Origin: Litoribrevibacter euphylliae
GTDB taxonomy: Bacteria > Pseudomonadota > Gammaproteobacteria > Pseudomonadales > Litoribrevibacteraceae
NCBI RefSeq assembly: GCF_042646085.1
Contig: NZ_JBHRSZ010000007.1
Span: 186,001 to 250,000, forward strand
DNA length: 64,000 bases
Direction: 5' to 3'
Positions 34,988-44,523 of this stretch are shown piece by piece (position 1 is the stretch's first letter; every line of letters starts with the position of its first letter). The position numbers and the translations under genes were made by a program. The notes beneath the pieces were generated by a model. That model saw nothing but the letters and a program-made list of their open reading frames with translations, was not told the DNA's origin and did not search any database.

Positions 34988-35590
34988 TTAGTGAAGACCC
35001 TGAATGTACTGAGAAACCGCTTCGATTTCATCATCACGCATAGTGTAGATGTTGTCGCGCATCATGCCATTTGGATCGTTAGCACGCTTTGAGTCGCGGA
35101 AATCTTTCAACTGCTTAACCGTGTACTGTGCGTGTTGACCACCCAATGCAGGGAAACCTGCAGGGGCATTACCTTTACCTGTTGGCGAGTGACAACCAGC
35201 ACAAGCAGCAATTCCACGGTCTGCAATCCCTGCACGGTAGATCTTTTCACCCAGCGCGGCTTTCTCTTTGTCCGCATAACCTACAGTACCGTTCTGAGAT
35301 GCAAAGAACGCAGAGATATCCGCCAAGTCTTGATCGTTAAACCCGTTTAAAAGGCCCGTCATCTCTAGCACTGCGCGGTCACCCGATTTAATTTCTTTCA
35401 ACTGCTTCAACAGGTATTTTTCACCCTGACCAGCCAATTTCGGGAAGTTTGGAGCAGCACTGTTACCATCAGCACCATGACAAGCGCCACATACAGCAAC
35501 CTTTGCTTTACCCGCTTCGGCATCACCAGCTGCGTGACCATAGCTAACAACACCCATTGCAATTAGAGCAGTCAGAATGATTTTCTTCAT
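34988..35590 (-). CDS. Cytochrome c4 (dihaem)
   Basis: A periplasmic electron carrier of 200 residues with a signal peptide (1-20, ending GHA). It is an internal duplication of two c-type domains: CGACH at 34-38 and CAGCH at about 135, each followed by a Met ligand region. The open frame extends 39 codons upstream, but MKKIILTALIAMGVVSYGHA is a clear signal peptide, so ATG 35590 is the start. It serves terminal oxidases such as cbb3. Confidence 0.94.
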   Translation of the reverse strand: MKKIILTALIAMGVVSYGHAAGDAEAGKAKVAVCGACHGADGNSAAPNFPKLAGQGEKYLLKQLKEIKSGDRAVLEMTGLLNGFNDQDLADISAFFASQNGTVGYADKEKAALGEKIYRAGIADRGIAACAGCHSPTGKGNAPAGFPALGGQHAQYTVKQLKDFRDSKRANDPNGMMRDNIYTMRDDEIEAVSQYIQGLH

Positions 35591-35882
35591 TGTTAAGACC
35601 CGTTTATTGTCTCTAACGTGTGAACGGAATAGGCGTATACTCGCTTTTTCCGCTCTCCTCATCGTTATATTTCTCTCGATCCTGGTACTATGCCAAGACC
35701 CCGCCAAAAAAGTGCGGGTATTATATACTATCTATTCTAAGTTCCAAAAGGTTATTCCTAAGCGTACTTAATCCGTTTTTGCTCATTCCGTTCAAATATT
35801 AACCAAACAAAACACGAACAACTGCTGAAACCTCTCTGTATTCCGAGTATCATTCCCGCACATTTTCTTTGGATGAACACCT

Positions 35883-36542
35883 ATGTCTGATCGAATCACC
35901 ATCAAATTCAATGCTGCCCAGTTTCTTACGAGTGCACCGACACTCAAACACTGCCCACCCGACACCGGTGCAGAAGTGGCATTTGCAGGTCGATCAAACG
36001 CAGGTAAGTCGAGCGCGATCAATACCTTAACTCAACAAAAGAAACTGGCTCGAACCAGTAAAACCCCTGGTCGCACTCAGCTGATCAACTTCTTTACCTT
36101 AGGGGAAGAACAAACCCGCCTGGTGGATTTACCGGGTTATGGTTTTGCCAAAGTCCCTCTGGAACAGAAACTCGAGTGGCAAAAACACCTCGCCAAATAC
36201 CTCGAAGAGCGTAAATCACTAAAAGGGTTGGTGTTAGTTAGTGACATACGCCATCCACTTCAAGAGTTTGACCGCATGATGATTCAGTGGGCTGAAGACA
36301 GCCAAATGCCACTGCATATTCTGTTGACCAAAGCGGATAAACTTAAAAAAGGGCCTGCTAAGAACACCATGCTGGATGTGAAACGAGCACTTAAAGATTT
36401 CCAAGGTGAAGCCAGCGTTCAAACCTTCTCTGCACTAAAGAAAGAAGGATTAGATCAACTTAAAAGTCGCCTGACTGAGTGGCTTACCCCCGACGAAGCC
36501 GATCAAGCCATCGAAGAGCTCATCGATCAAGACTCTGAATAA
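35883..36542 (+). CDS. engB: Ribosome-biogenesis GTPase EngB (YihA/YsxC)
   Basis: A 219-residue TRAFAC GTPase with G1 GRSNAGKSS at about 38-46, G2/G3 region TPGRTQLINFF and DLPGYGFAKV, G4 TKAD and G5 FSALK. It is needed for 50S subunit assembly. It converges with polA, and the gap between them carries an sRNA-like unit, the same place as Spot 42 in enterobacteria and ErsA in Pseudomonas. Confidence 0.96.
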   Translation: MSDRITIKFNAAQFLTSAPTLKHCPPDTGAEVAFAGRSNAGKSSAINTLTQQKKLARTSKTPGRTQLINFFTLGEEQTRLVDLPGYGFAKVPLEQKLEWQKHLAKYLEERKSLKGLVLVSDIRHPLQEFDRMMIQWAEDSQMPLHILLTKADKLKKGPAKNTMLDVKRALKDFQGEASVQTFSALKKEGLDQLKSRLTEWLTPDEADQAIEELIDQDSE

Positions 36543-36555
36543 GACGGAACAAGAG

Positions 36556-36692
36556 ACAAAAAAAGCCCCGATATAATATCGGGGCAACTACCTGAAAACA
36601 GAGAATAACGAGGAAAACACTACACACTTAATTTGCTGCGACCCTTCAAATGCTTGACTATCTTCGGAATCACTCAGATTCAATGTGAGTTA
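36556..36692 (-). ncRNA. Probable small RNA in the polA-engB gap (Spot42/ErsA position)
   Basis: The 396 bp gap between engB and polA has no credible ORF but has the parts of an sRNA gene on the minus strand: a sigma-E/AlgU-like promoter (36698-36724) and a strong terminator, stem GCCCCGAT / ATCGGGGC (36565-36572 and 36578-36585) followed by seven T residues. A transcript of about 137 nt would result. Small internal stems are possible (ACTCA pairing with TGAGT, or GAATC with GATTC). The polA stop is 350 bp from this terminator, so it is not simply the polA terminator. ErsA in P. aeruginosa is an AlgU-dependent sRNA at the same locus. Sequence homology was not tested. Confidence 0.65.
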
Positions 36693-36697
36693 CTAGG

Positions 36698-36724
36698 TTA
36701 GAAGACCAAACTGTCTATTAGTTC
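36698..36724 (-). promoter_or_regulatory. Sigma-E/AlgU-type promoter for the putative sRNA
   Basis: On the minus strand, GAACTA (36719-36724), exactly 16 bases, then TCTAA (36698-36702). The AlgU consensus is GAACTT-N16/17-TCTGA, so each element has a single mismatch and the spacing is ideal. Confidence 0.6.
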
Positions 36725-36840
36725 AAACTTTTTCCTCATTAAATTAAAACGCCTGTTTAAATACTAAATAAGCATCCGATTGAGCACAAAACGCCAGTTC
36801 AACAATCAAAGAAGCGTCATGAGCGTAGGCTAGACTAGGC

Positions 36841-36899
36841 AAAAGTCAGCGAAAAAACGGAGTCTACATAGAGTAAATGAGTATTTTAAGCTGACTTTT
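36841..36899. repeat. Long-loop inverted repeat downstream of polA
   Basis: AAAAGTCAGC (36841-36850) and GCTGACTTTT (36890-36899), perfect 10-bp arms separated by 39 bases, about 40 bp after the polA stop. On the minus strand the second arm ends in TTTT, so it may be a long-loop polA terminator. Confidence 0.5.
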
Positions 36900-36938
36900 A
36901 ACAACGTATAGTCGAGCGCAGTAGCTTCGAATTAAATG

Positions 36939-39707
36939 TTAATGGGCTTCATCCCAGGAATCACCGACACCCACATCAACTATTAATGGCACATCCAACG
37001 ACGCGGCATTCTCCATGCGGAAACGCACGCCATCACGCACCAATTCCACATCCGCTTCAGCCACTTCCAACACCAATTCATCGTGTACCTGCATCACCAA
37101 CTTGGCATCCACCTTGGCTTCGCGTAACCAGTTATGCACATCGATCATCGCCATCTTAATGACATCGGCCGCCGTTCCCTGCATCGGCGCGTTAATCGCC
37201 GTACGTAATGCACCTTGCTTGACCATTTGATTGGATGAACGAATACCCGGCAAATACAAGCGACGACCAAACAGTGTTTCAACATAGCCTTTATCTTCGG
37301 CTTCGCCACGGGTTTGATCCATGTATTCTTTAACGCCTGGGTACTTCTCGAAGTAGCGCTTTACGTACTCTGCTGCTTCACCACGGGGAATGTCCAATTG
37401 CTGAGCCAAACCAAAGGCCGACATCCCGTAGATCAAGCCAAAGTTAATGGCTTTCGCTTTACGGCGTTGATCCGCCGTCACTTCGTCCAATGTTTCGTGG
37501 AAAACCTCAGCAGCGGTGGCTCGGTGCACATCCAGATCGTGTTTAAAGGCATTCACCAAACCTTGGTCGCCAGACAAGTGCGCCATAATACGCAACTCAA
37601 CTTGAGAATAATCCGCCGCCATGATTTTGTAGCCCGGGCGCGCCACAAAGGCTTTACGGACTTTACGGCCTTCTTCGGTACGGATCGGAATATTTTGAAG
37701 GTTGGGATCGGTCGACGACAAACGTCCTGTGGCGGCCACCGCTTGTTGATAAGTCGTGTGCAGACGCCCCGTTTCAGGTCGAACCAACTCGGGCAGGGCA
37801 TCGGTATAAGTAGACTTCAGTTTCGCCAGACTACGATGTTCGAGAATCAACTTAGGCAGTGGAAATTCCTGCGCCAATTCCTGAAGCACCGGCTCTGCAG
37901 TAGAAGGTGCACCTTTCGGCGTCTTTTTCTTCACCGGTAATTCAAGCTTCTCATAGAGAATCTCACCGATTTGTTTTGGTGAATTCATATTGAACTCTTC
38001 ACCAGCTAGGTCGTAGGCCTGCGTTTCAATAGTTGCTAGCGTTTCTGCCAGATACTGGCTTTGATTGTGTAATTCCGTCTGATCCAGCTGTACACCATTG
38101 GCTTCGACATCGGTTAATACCGGCGAGAGCTTACGTTCAATCCATTGATACACCCAATCCAACTGCGATTCTTGCTTTAACTTCGCCAACAACACCTGAT
38201 AAGCACGCAGTACCATATCCACTTGAGCACAGGCAAACTCAGCCATTGCATCAATTTCCAGCTGACTCGGTGCTAACCGCTTCTTGCCTTTGCCTAGAAT
38301 CGCTTCGTCGTTCTTGAGCGTTTCATTGAGATGCAACGACACGATTTCGCTCAGTTCATGTTTGCTCTCTACCGAGTTCAATACATAAGACTGCAGCATC
38401 ACATCATGAATCTGTCCTACAAAGCGCTGTTGATAGTTTGCCAACACATGGGCCACACGTTTGGCGTTGTAAGCCACCTGATTAATGGATTCGCCTTTCA
38501 GCAGAGGAGCAAGAATCTCTAGCGCTTTTTCTGGGTCGAGCTGCTCAGGCGCTCCCACATAATCGTGCGTTAACGGAACATAAACGGCTTTGCCCGGCTC
38601 AACACTGATGGCTAAACCAATAAAGTGTGCGGCGCGATAATGGTCGTCAGACACCACAGGATAAAACGCATAAATCGGTTTAGCTGCAGACAGGCTGACC
38701 CAACTCTTTAATGAAGCTTCATCTAACAGCGTCTGGTACTCAGTCTCTGATACCTCAGGAATCACGACTTCCTGAGCCTCATTACTTGCTTCACTATCAG
38801 CACCTGAAACAGCACCTGACACAGCAACATCCGCCGCTTTTACGCCTTTATTTTTGAGCTCTTCGGCCCAACTTTTAAATCCAAAGGTATTGAAGAAACC
38901 AAGCAGAGCTTCGTCGTCGATATCACCCAATACCAAATCTTTTGGCCCTTGATCCAACTCGACATCACACTTAATCGTGGCCAAGGCTTTCGACAACGGC
39001 AGCTGTTCTAGATTCGCGCGAAGTTTCTCGCCAATTTTTCCTTTGATTTGTTCAGCATTGTCGGTGAGGCTTTCCAGCGTCTGGTATTCAGCCAGCCACT
39101 TCACTGCTGTTTTCGGGCCACACCCAGGTACACCAGGGATGTTATCGACTTTATCGCCCATCAACGCCAGATAATCGATGATCTGTTCAGGCGCTAAGCC
39201 AAACTTCTCAATCACCCCTTCGCGGTTCATGGTGGTGTTGGTCATGGTATTCACCAGCGACACATGAGCGCTGACCAACTGCGCCATATCTTTATCACCG
39301 GTCGATACTATGGTGTCGACGCCTTGTTCGGTGGCTTGAAGACAGAGCGTTCCGATCACATCATCCGCTTCCACCCCTTCTATGACTAATAGCGGGATTC
39401 CCATAGCACGAATGATTTCATGGATCGGCTGGATCTGGACTCTCAAATCGTCCGGCATGGGTGGACGATTAGCTTTGTACTCTTCATACATGTCATTACG
39501 GAAGGTCTTACCTTTGGCATCGAAAATCACCGCCATGTGACTGTCCGGGAAATCCGCCATCATCCGACGCAACATGCTGATCACCCCTTTTATGGCCCCG
39601 GTTGGATGACCGTCTTTATTGGTCAATGGTGGCAATCCATGGAAAGCCCGGAACAAATACGATGAACCATCAACTAGAATTAAAGGAGCAGGGCTTTGAT
39701 CAGTCAT
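36939..39707 (-). CDS. polA: DNA polymerase I, proofreading site lost
   Basis: Replication and repair polymerase of 922 residues (E. coli: 928). The N-terminal 5'-3' exonuclease is intact (LVDGSSYLFRAFH, EADDVIGTL, STGDKDMAQLV, DNIPGVPGCGPKTA). The polymerase domain has motif A DYSQVELRIMAH, motif B KAINFGLIYGM and motif C QVHDELVLEV. The middle 3'-5' exonuclease domain is present, but with a constant offset of 6 the E. coli catalytic residues D355, E357, D424, Y497 and D501 are Tyr349, Val351, Val418, Phe491 and Gln495, so proofreading should be absent. ATG 39707 is chosen because the domain starts there; the frame extends 17 codons further. Confidence 0.96.
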   Translation of the reverse strand: MTDQSPAPLILVDGSSYLFRAFHGLPPLTNKDGHPTGAIKGVISMLRRMMADFPDSHMAVIFDAKGKTFRNDMYEEYKANRPPMPDDLRVQIQPIHEIIRAMGIPLLVIEGVEADDVIGTLCLQATEQGVDTIVSTGDKDMAQLVSAHVSLVNTMTNTTMNREGVIEKFGLAPEQIIDYLALMGDKVDNIPGVPGCGPKTAVKWLAEYQTLESLTDNAEQIKGKIGEKLRANLEQLPLSKALATIKCDVELDQGPKDLVLGDIDDEALLGFFNTFGFKSWAEELKNKGVKAADVAVSGAVSGADSEASNEAQEVVIPEVSETEYQTLLDEASLKSWVSLSAAKPIYAFYPVVSDDHYRAAHFIGLAISVEPGKAVYVPLTHDYVGAPEQLDPEKALEILAPLLKGESINQVAYNAKRVAHVLANYQQRFVGQIHDVMLQSYVLNSVESKHELSEIVSLHLNETLKNDEAILGKGKKRLAPSQLEIDAMAEFACAQVDMVLRAYQVLLAKLKQESQLDWVYQWIERKLSPVLTDVEANGVQLDQTELHNQSQYLAETLATIETQAYDLAGEEFNMNSPKQIGEILYEKLELPVKKKTPKGAPSTAEPVLQELAQEFPLPKLILEHRSLAKLKSTYTDALPELVRPETGRLHTTYQQAVAATGRLSSTDPNLQNIPIRTEEGRKVRKAFVARPGYKIMAADYSQVELRIMAHLSGDQGLVNAFKHDLDVHRATAAEVFHETLDEVTADQRRKAKAINFGLIYGMSAFGLAQQLDIPRGEAAEYVKRYFEKYPGVKEYMDQTRGEAEDKGYVETLFGRRLYLPGIRSSNQMVKQGALRTAINAPMQGTAADVIKMAMIDVHNWLREAKVDAKLVMQVHDELVLEVAEADVELVRDGVRFRMENAASLDVPLIVDVGVGDSWDEAH

Positions 39708-39834
39708 AGCAAAGAAATATCCGTAGGTATCAGAGGGAATTCGGTGTACACCGGCCATTCATGGCCGTATTATCGGATGCAGGAACCGTATCATTAAAAG
39801 CACCAAATAGTAGCAGACACACGAGGGATAGACC

Positions 39835-40140
39835 ATGCGTCTACAGACTTCACTCAGACTCAAAAGAATACTTCAGGCGTCTCTAATGATGCTTGCCATG
39901 GTTGTAAGCGCGCCGAATTACGCGGAAACCGAGAACGACATTTCTGAGCCAGAAGTCATCATTAAACAGACGGATAGTAAGAAAATTTCGGAATACTATG
40001 TGAATGGAATCTTGGTGGAGATCAAGGTCGAGCCGAAGAATGCACCCACCTACTATTTGATACCTGCTGAGAATGGTCAGATGCTTCGAACCGATGAGTC
40101 GCAACTGTTGATTCCAACCTGGAAAATTCTTGAATGGTAA
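39835..40140 (+). CDS. DUF2782 family exported protein
   Basis: A 101-residue protein with a signal peptide (about 1-30, cleaving near NYA/ETE) and a compact mature domain with EPEVIIKQTDSKKISEYYVNG and YYLIPAENGQ. This family is regularly found next to polA in pseudomonads and relatives; its function is unknown. GAGG precedes ATG. It is divergent from polA and 86 bp upstream of thrB. Confidence 0.85.
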   Translation: MRLQTSLRLKRILQASLMMLAMVVSAPNYAETENDISEPEVIIKQTDSKKISEYYVNGILVEIKVEPKNAPTYYLIPAENGQMLRTDESQLLIPTWKILEW

Positions 40141-40226
40141 CAGCCAAACGAGCCCTACAGGCATAGCTAATACTGTCTGCCTGATTCTTCCACTTTCTGT
40201 AAAACTCTGCATAGCGATACTCAACC

Positions 40227-41168
40227 ATGTCCGTGTATACCCAGCTTTCCCAACAAGACTTTGGATTCATCTGCGAAACTTACCAGCTGGGTGAAGTCGT
40301 CAGTTTTAAAGGCGTCGCGGACGGCATTGAAAACACCACCTACTTCTTTATCTCCGAAAAAGAAGGGCTTCAAAGTGAGTGGGTATTCACTTTGTTCGAA
40401 TACACTCAGGAACAAGCCCTGCCATATTATTTGGAACTGTACGATCATCTGTATCAGCAAGGGGTGCCTGTGCCCGATCCGTTATTGAACACCGAAGGTT
40501 CACGACTCATTACTCTCTATAACAAACCCGGTGCAGTTTTTCCAAAGTTGCCAGGGCGTACTCCGAAACAGCTGACGGCGGACTTATGCCATCAATGCGG
40601 CGTTGAGCTGGCTAAGTTCCATCGTGCCGGAGAAAGCTACAAACAACATCACCAGTGTCCGAAAGGCTTGGCCTTCTGGCAACACAGTGTCGAGCACTTT
40701 GATGAGTTAAGCAGTGAAGATAAAGCCCTGATTCAAGACGGCATTAAGCGTTACCAAGACGCCGCTCAAGGTTTGCCCAAGACATCCGTTCATGGCGATT
40801 TATTTCATGACAACGTTTTGGTAGATAACAACAAGATCACTGCAATAATCGACTTGTTCAATGCAAGTTATGACTATGCAGTCTACGATCTAGCCATCAC
40901 TTTGAATGACTGGACTTTAGATGAACAACACCACATCCTTCGTGATCGCTACCAAGCCATGTTAGACGGCTACGAAAGTGTGAGACCCTTATCCGATAAG
41001 GAGAAAACCGCGCTTCCTATCATGCAACAAACCTCGGCCATGCGTTGGTGGTTAAGCCGCATCGACACGGCACGAACCTTCCAAACTCAACAAGGCGACG
41101 ACACCTCGTCTAAAGATCCGAACCAAATGAAGGCACAATTGCTAGCGCTGCACAAACAGCTCGGCTAA
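40227..41168 (+). CDS. thrB: Homoserine kinase (ThrB, APH-fold type)
   Basis: A 313-residue kinase of the aminoglycoside-phosphotransferase fold, the Pseudomonas-type homoserine kinase that makes O-phosphohomoserine for threonine. Motifs: GIENTTYFF (nucleotide loop), the catalytic HGDLFHDNVL at about 190 and IDLFNASYDYAVYDLA with the metal-binding Asp. A DUF2782 gene precedes it, the order found in P. aeruginosa. Confidence 0.93.
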   Translation: MSVYTQLSQQDFGFICETYQLGEVVSFKGVADGIENTTYFFISEKEGLQSEWVFTLFEYTQEQALPYYLELYDHLYQQGVPVPDPLLNTEGSRLITLYNKPGAVFPKLPGRTPKQLTADLCHQCGVELAKFHRAGESYKQHHQCPKGLAFWQHSVEHFDELSSEDKALIQDGIKRYQDAAQGLPKTSVHGDLFHDNVLVDNNKITAIIDLFNASYDYAVYDLAITLNDWTLDEQHHILRDRYQAMLDGYESVRPLSDKEKTALPIMQQTSAMRWWLSRIDTARTFQTQQGDDTSSKDPNQMKAQLLALHKQLG

Positions 41169-41332
41169 TCACCGCTCGAACCTGCCATGACATTCCCGGA
41201 TAGCATAATCATCAATTAGTTTCATTCCCTATAGGAATATCAACTAATCTAAGGATTCATTTTTTTCTCCGTTCACGACTCGCTAAATTACCCAAAACCC
41301 AGATGGGAACCTCTAAGCACAAGGGTGACATT

Positions 41333-42643
41333 ATGCGACGTAAACAGAATAACAACAGCATTACCAAGAAACATCAAACGCGCAGTAAAGTACGACTATC
41401 GATGGCTGGCGCATTAATCTCCGCCAGTCCATTGTTCACATCGCCTGCCCATGCAGTCGGTCTTCAGCTGATGCCCGGCTCTTCAAACTTCGGTACCGCC
41501 GGCGCAGGACACGCAGCAGAAGGTAACGGCGCAGGCTCAAGTTGGGCAAACCCGGCCACCATGTCATTGGTAGAAGGCAACCAAATAGGTTTTGGAGCCA
41601 TCGTCGCCGACACCGACTTACAATTCGACGCAGCAGATTCAACCCAAGAAAGTGGCGGCGATTCCGGTAGCACCGTATTCATTCCCTCCTTTGCCTACGT
41701 TCACAGTCTCAGTGAAGACGTAAAACTGGGCTTTTCAGTCTTGGCTCCATTCGGCAGTGAAATCGATTACGGCGGCCAATGGACCGGCAGTAATGCGGTA
41801 ACCTCCGCCAGTGTACAAACCATTCAGGCACAGCCAACAATTTCTTATCGAATCAACGACCATTTGTCCTTAGGGGGTGGAGTTAACATCAACTACACCA
41901 CTGCCGAACAAGAATTGTCACCAAGCTTTACTCAGAACTTACCAGGCCCAATCGATCCGACAGTTGAAGCCGATATGGCCTTGGACGCACACGGTATCGA
42001 CTATGGCTGGACAGCGGGGGCTATGTGGGAATTCAATCAGGATCATCGCATAGGCGTGGTCTATCGCTCCGAAGTGGAAACCGATTTGAAAGGCGACGCC
42101 GACATTACGGCTAACATTGGCGGAACGCCCTTAATGGACAGCAGTGCCACCACGCGTCTGAACTGGGAAAATCCAGCCAGTGCCGTAATCAGTGGTTACC
42201 ATCAAGTGACCGACAAAACCGCACTCTTATGGGACTTAGGCCGTACCTTCTACAGCAACTTTGAAACCACCACCATCAGTGCCGATTTGGGCGGTGGCTT
42301 AGACATTCCGATCGAACGCAATTGGCAAGACGCCAACCGTTACGCCATCGGTGGTCATTACCAGTTAACTCAAGATCTGACCCTACAAGCCGGTTTCTCG
42401 TACGACGAAAGCCCGGTAGAAACGGAAGACCGCACCGCGGATCTACCGTTAGATGACATCAAGCGCTACACCCTGGGCGCCATGTATCAGATGAACGATC
42501 AAACCCAAGTCTCACTGGGTGTGGAGTACGCTGACCTTGGCAACACCAAGATTGAAGAACACGAAGGCCTATTGGCCAGCCCAGCCGGCGACTACGACAA
42601 CAGCGCCATCGCAGGCTCACTGTCGGTGAACTACAAGTTTTAA
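41333..42643 (+). CDS. FadL/TodX-family outer membrane porin
   Basis: A 436-residue outer membrane beta-barrel for hydrophobic compounds such as long-chain fatty acids. It has a long signal region ending SPAHA, directly followed by VGLQLMPGSSNFGTAGAGHA and the NPA motif in SWANPATMS, hallmarks of FadL. It ends in SVNYKF with a terminal aromatic residue, the usual barrel-assembly signal. The frame extends 10 codons upstream, but ATG 41333 has AGGGTGA before it. A strong terminator follows. Confidence 0.9.
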   Translation: MRRKQNNNSITKKHQTRSKVRLSMAGALISASPLFTSPAHAVGLQLMPGSSNFGTAGAGHAAEGNGAGSSWANPATMSLVEGNQIGFGAIVADTDLQFDAADSTQESGGDSGSTVFIPSFAYVHSLSEDVKLGFSVLAPFGSEIDYGGQWTGSNAVTSASVQTIQAQPTISYRINDHLSLGGGVNINYTTAEQELSPSFTQNLPGPIDPTVEADMALDAHGIDYGWTAGAMWEFNQDHRIGVVYRSEVETDLKGDADITANIGGTPLMDSSATTRLNWENPASAVISGYHQVTDKTALLWDLGRTFYSNFETTTISADLGGGLDIPIERNWQDANRYAIGGHYQLTQDLTLQAGFSYDESPVETEDRTADLPLDDIKRYTLGAMYQMNDQTQVSLGVEYADLGNTKIEEHEGLLASPAGDYDNSAIAGSLSVNYKF

Positions 42644-42687
42644 ACAGCAACGCAACCTTTCTATGTAACCCCCTTACTAACCATTTT

Positions 42688-42724
42688 GCCCCGTGATTTG
42701 CTTCCTTATCACGGGGCTTTTTTG
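42688..42724 (+). terminator. Terminator of the FadL-like gene
   Basis: Perfect 10-bp stem GCCCCGTGAT / ATCACGGGGC (42688-42697 and 42708-42717), 10-base loop, then seven T residues. Confidence 0.92.
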
Positions 42725-42941
42725 ACTGCGACATAGAAATTACTCACACTATCTCTTCTGTTTCATTATCACTTTCTATCAATACATTCACTATCAGCCC
42801 AATAATTAATCCATTTTACAATATCGAATAATTATGATTCGTAACTGCGCATTGACCTCACCGGGTAGTTCTACAAGGATGTGTGGCTTATATAGCCCAC
42901 AGGAATAACCTAATTCCAATTGAAGACAAGGATCACGTCTG

Positions 42942-44381
42942 ATGAAGTCGAATGTATTAACTCCTGCCTTGCCATTTAAAACCCTCGCATTAGCTTCTGC
43001 GTTGACCTTAGCCGGTTGTGGCGGAGGCGGTGGAAGCTCCAGTGGCGGCGGCACTCCAACGAATCCAGGCACATCGAATCAGGATATTACCGTCATCGAC
43101 GGCTACTTAGAGAATGCCCAAATCTGCATCGATCGAAATCGCAACTCAAGCTGCGATCAGGGTGAAACACTGGACGAGACGACCAACGCTCAGGGTAAAA
43201 TCGCCATTGATGACGCGGATAAAGAGTATCCGATCATCGCTCGTATTATCGCGGGTCAAACGCAGGACGCCGACCACATTGGCATGATCAGCAACTCCTA
43301 CGAGTTGGTTGCCGAAGCTGGCTCAAGTGTTGTTACTCCCTTCACAACCTTGGCCAAGCAACTGAATCTATCGACGGCTCAACTGGCAGCCTTGTTAAAT
43401 GTTCATGAATCCGTGGTTGCAGAAGATTACGTTGAATTGAAGGCAAATGCCGACCTCGCCGACGATGCGCGTCAAGCCCATTTATTTGCTCGAAGTATTA
43501 TTCCGGCTCTGTCAGAAGAAATGGATGCAGACGACTTTAATACTCTGGTAACTCAGTTTGCGCAGGCACTGGTTAATCAGCAAAACTTGGGGACAGATCT
43601 TGATTCCATTCGATTCAACTTATCAGAAACCGGCGCGGAAGTAGAACCTGTCGATCAATCTGTCGAACACTTGTTTGATCGGCAACTCTGGTCACTAGTG
43701 CACCTTACTAGAATCATTGGGCTCAAAGAATTTCACAACAACATCACCTTTGAAGACGGAAACGTGAACGGAATTCTTACTATCCCTGCACCTTACGAAT
43801 TCGATGGCCATCGCCTAATCTTTGGTAATAATGATGAATATTCCCATGAGGTCGTTTATCAGTCTGAGAACCTGATCCTGATCTTTGATGATCGAGACCA
43901 ACCTTACACTTACATCCCTACAGACGCACCGAACTACTTTTATGGGAAGCCCTTAACCGCTGAGCACTTTGCCGACCAAACCTGGTATCACTTACGAGAT
44001 ATCCAAAGCGATGTAAATAGTAACGAACCCATTATAATTTTTACTCGGATGGAATTTACTGACAACACCGTAACACTAACACCGGATGGCTACCCCCCAA
44101 TCGAAGCTGACTGGGAAATTGAAACGCACGACGACACGGCAGATACTCTGACAATCCATTTACCCACCAGAGAACATGAAGCCTTCCCCGGAGAAGAAAA
44201 AGTTACCTTGTTAGCATACTCTGACACTGACGAAAATGTACTGCTGGTCTTTCATGATTCAACACAAAAATACGTGAATAACTTATTGTTTAAAGATCAA
44301 TCCATGGCCGAGGCTGTCACCACGCGTTGGAGAGCGGCCCCGCCAATAGAGTTTGATGAGTTACGAAGAATAATGCAGTAA
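42942..44381 (+). CDS. Hypothetical lipoprotein with Gly/Ser linker
   Basis: 479 residues. The lipobox LAGC places the lipidated Cys at 26, followed by a flexible GGGGGSSSGGG linker. The next domain (about 48-100, VIDGYLENAQICIDRNRN and QGETLDETTNAQGKIAI) resembles the carboxypeptidase-regulatory/SdrD-type beta-sandwich found in other marine lipoproteins. The rest is acidic, and the C-terminal part is probably beta-rich. No catalytic motif is recognised. Probably an outer-membrane surface or periplasmic lipoprotein of unknown role. It stands alone between the porin terminator and a LysR gene. Confidence 0.75.
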   Translation: MKSNVLTPALPFKTLALASALTLAGCGGGGGSSSGGGTPTNPGTSNQDITVIDGYLENAQICIDRNRNSSCDQGETLDETTNAQGKIAIDDADKEYPIIARIIAGQTQDADHIGMISNSYELVAEAGSSVVTPFTTLAKQLNLSTAQLAALLNVHESVVAEDYVELKANADLADDARQAHLFARSIIPALSEEMDADDFNTLVTQFAQALVNQQNLGTDLDSIRFNLSETGAEVEPVDQSVEHLFDRQLWSLVHLTRIIGLKEFHNNITFEDGNVNGILTIPAPYEFDGHRLIFGNNDEYSHEVVYQSENLILIFDDRDQPYTYIPTDAPNYFYGKPLTAEHFADQTWYHLRDIQSDVNSNEPIIIFTRMEFTDNTVTLTPDGYPPIEADWEIETHDDTADTLTIHLPTREHEAFPGEEKVTLLAYSDTDENVLLVFHDSTQKYVNNLLFKDQSMAEAVTTRWRAAPPIEFDELRRIMQ

Positions 44382-44523
44382 TTCAACCTTGTTTTGACGT
44401 AATTCAATCATTCACCCCCCAGGAAACAACCGTTGATGGATCTGGTTTTCAAACCGGGTCTATCAAACGGCCCCCACATCCGTCTACACTAGACAAACAT
44501 TCATAAAACACTTAACCCACACC

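Noticed and set aside
35591..35707. 39-residue extension upstream of cytochrome c4
   Set aside because: A clear signal peptide starts at ATG 35590; the upstream residues would bury it.
36565..36585. Hairpin read as the engB terminator on the plus strand
   Set aside because: The T-run is on the minus strand only, so it serves a leftward transcript, best explained by the sRNA-like unit.
37314..37940. 208-codon plus-strand frame inside polA
   Set aside because: Antisense to conserved DNA polymerase I motifs, with no ribosome binding site or family features.
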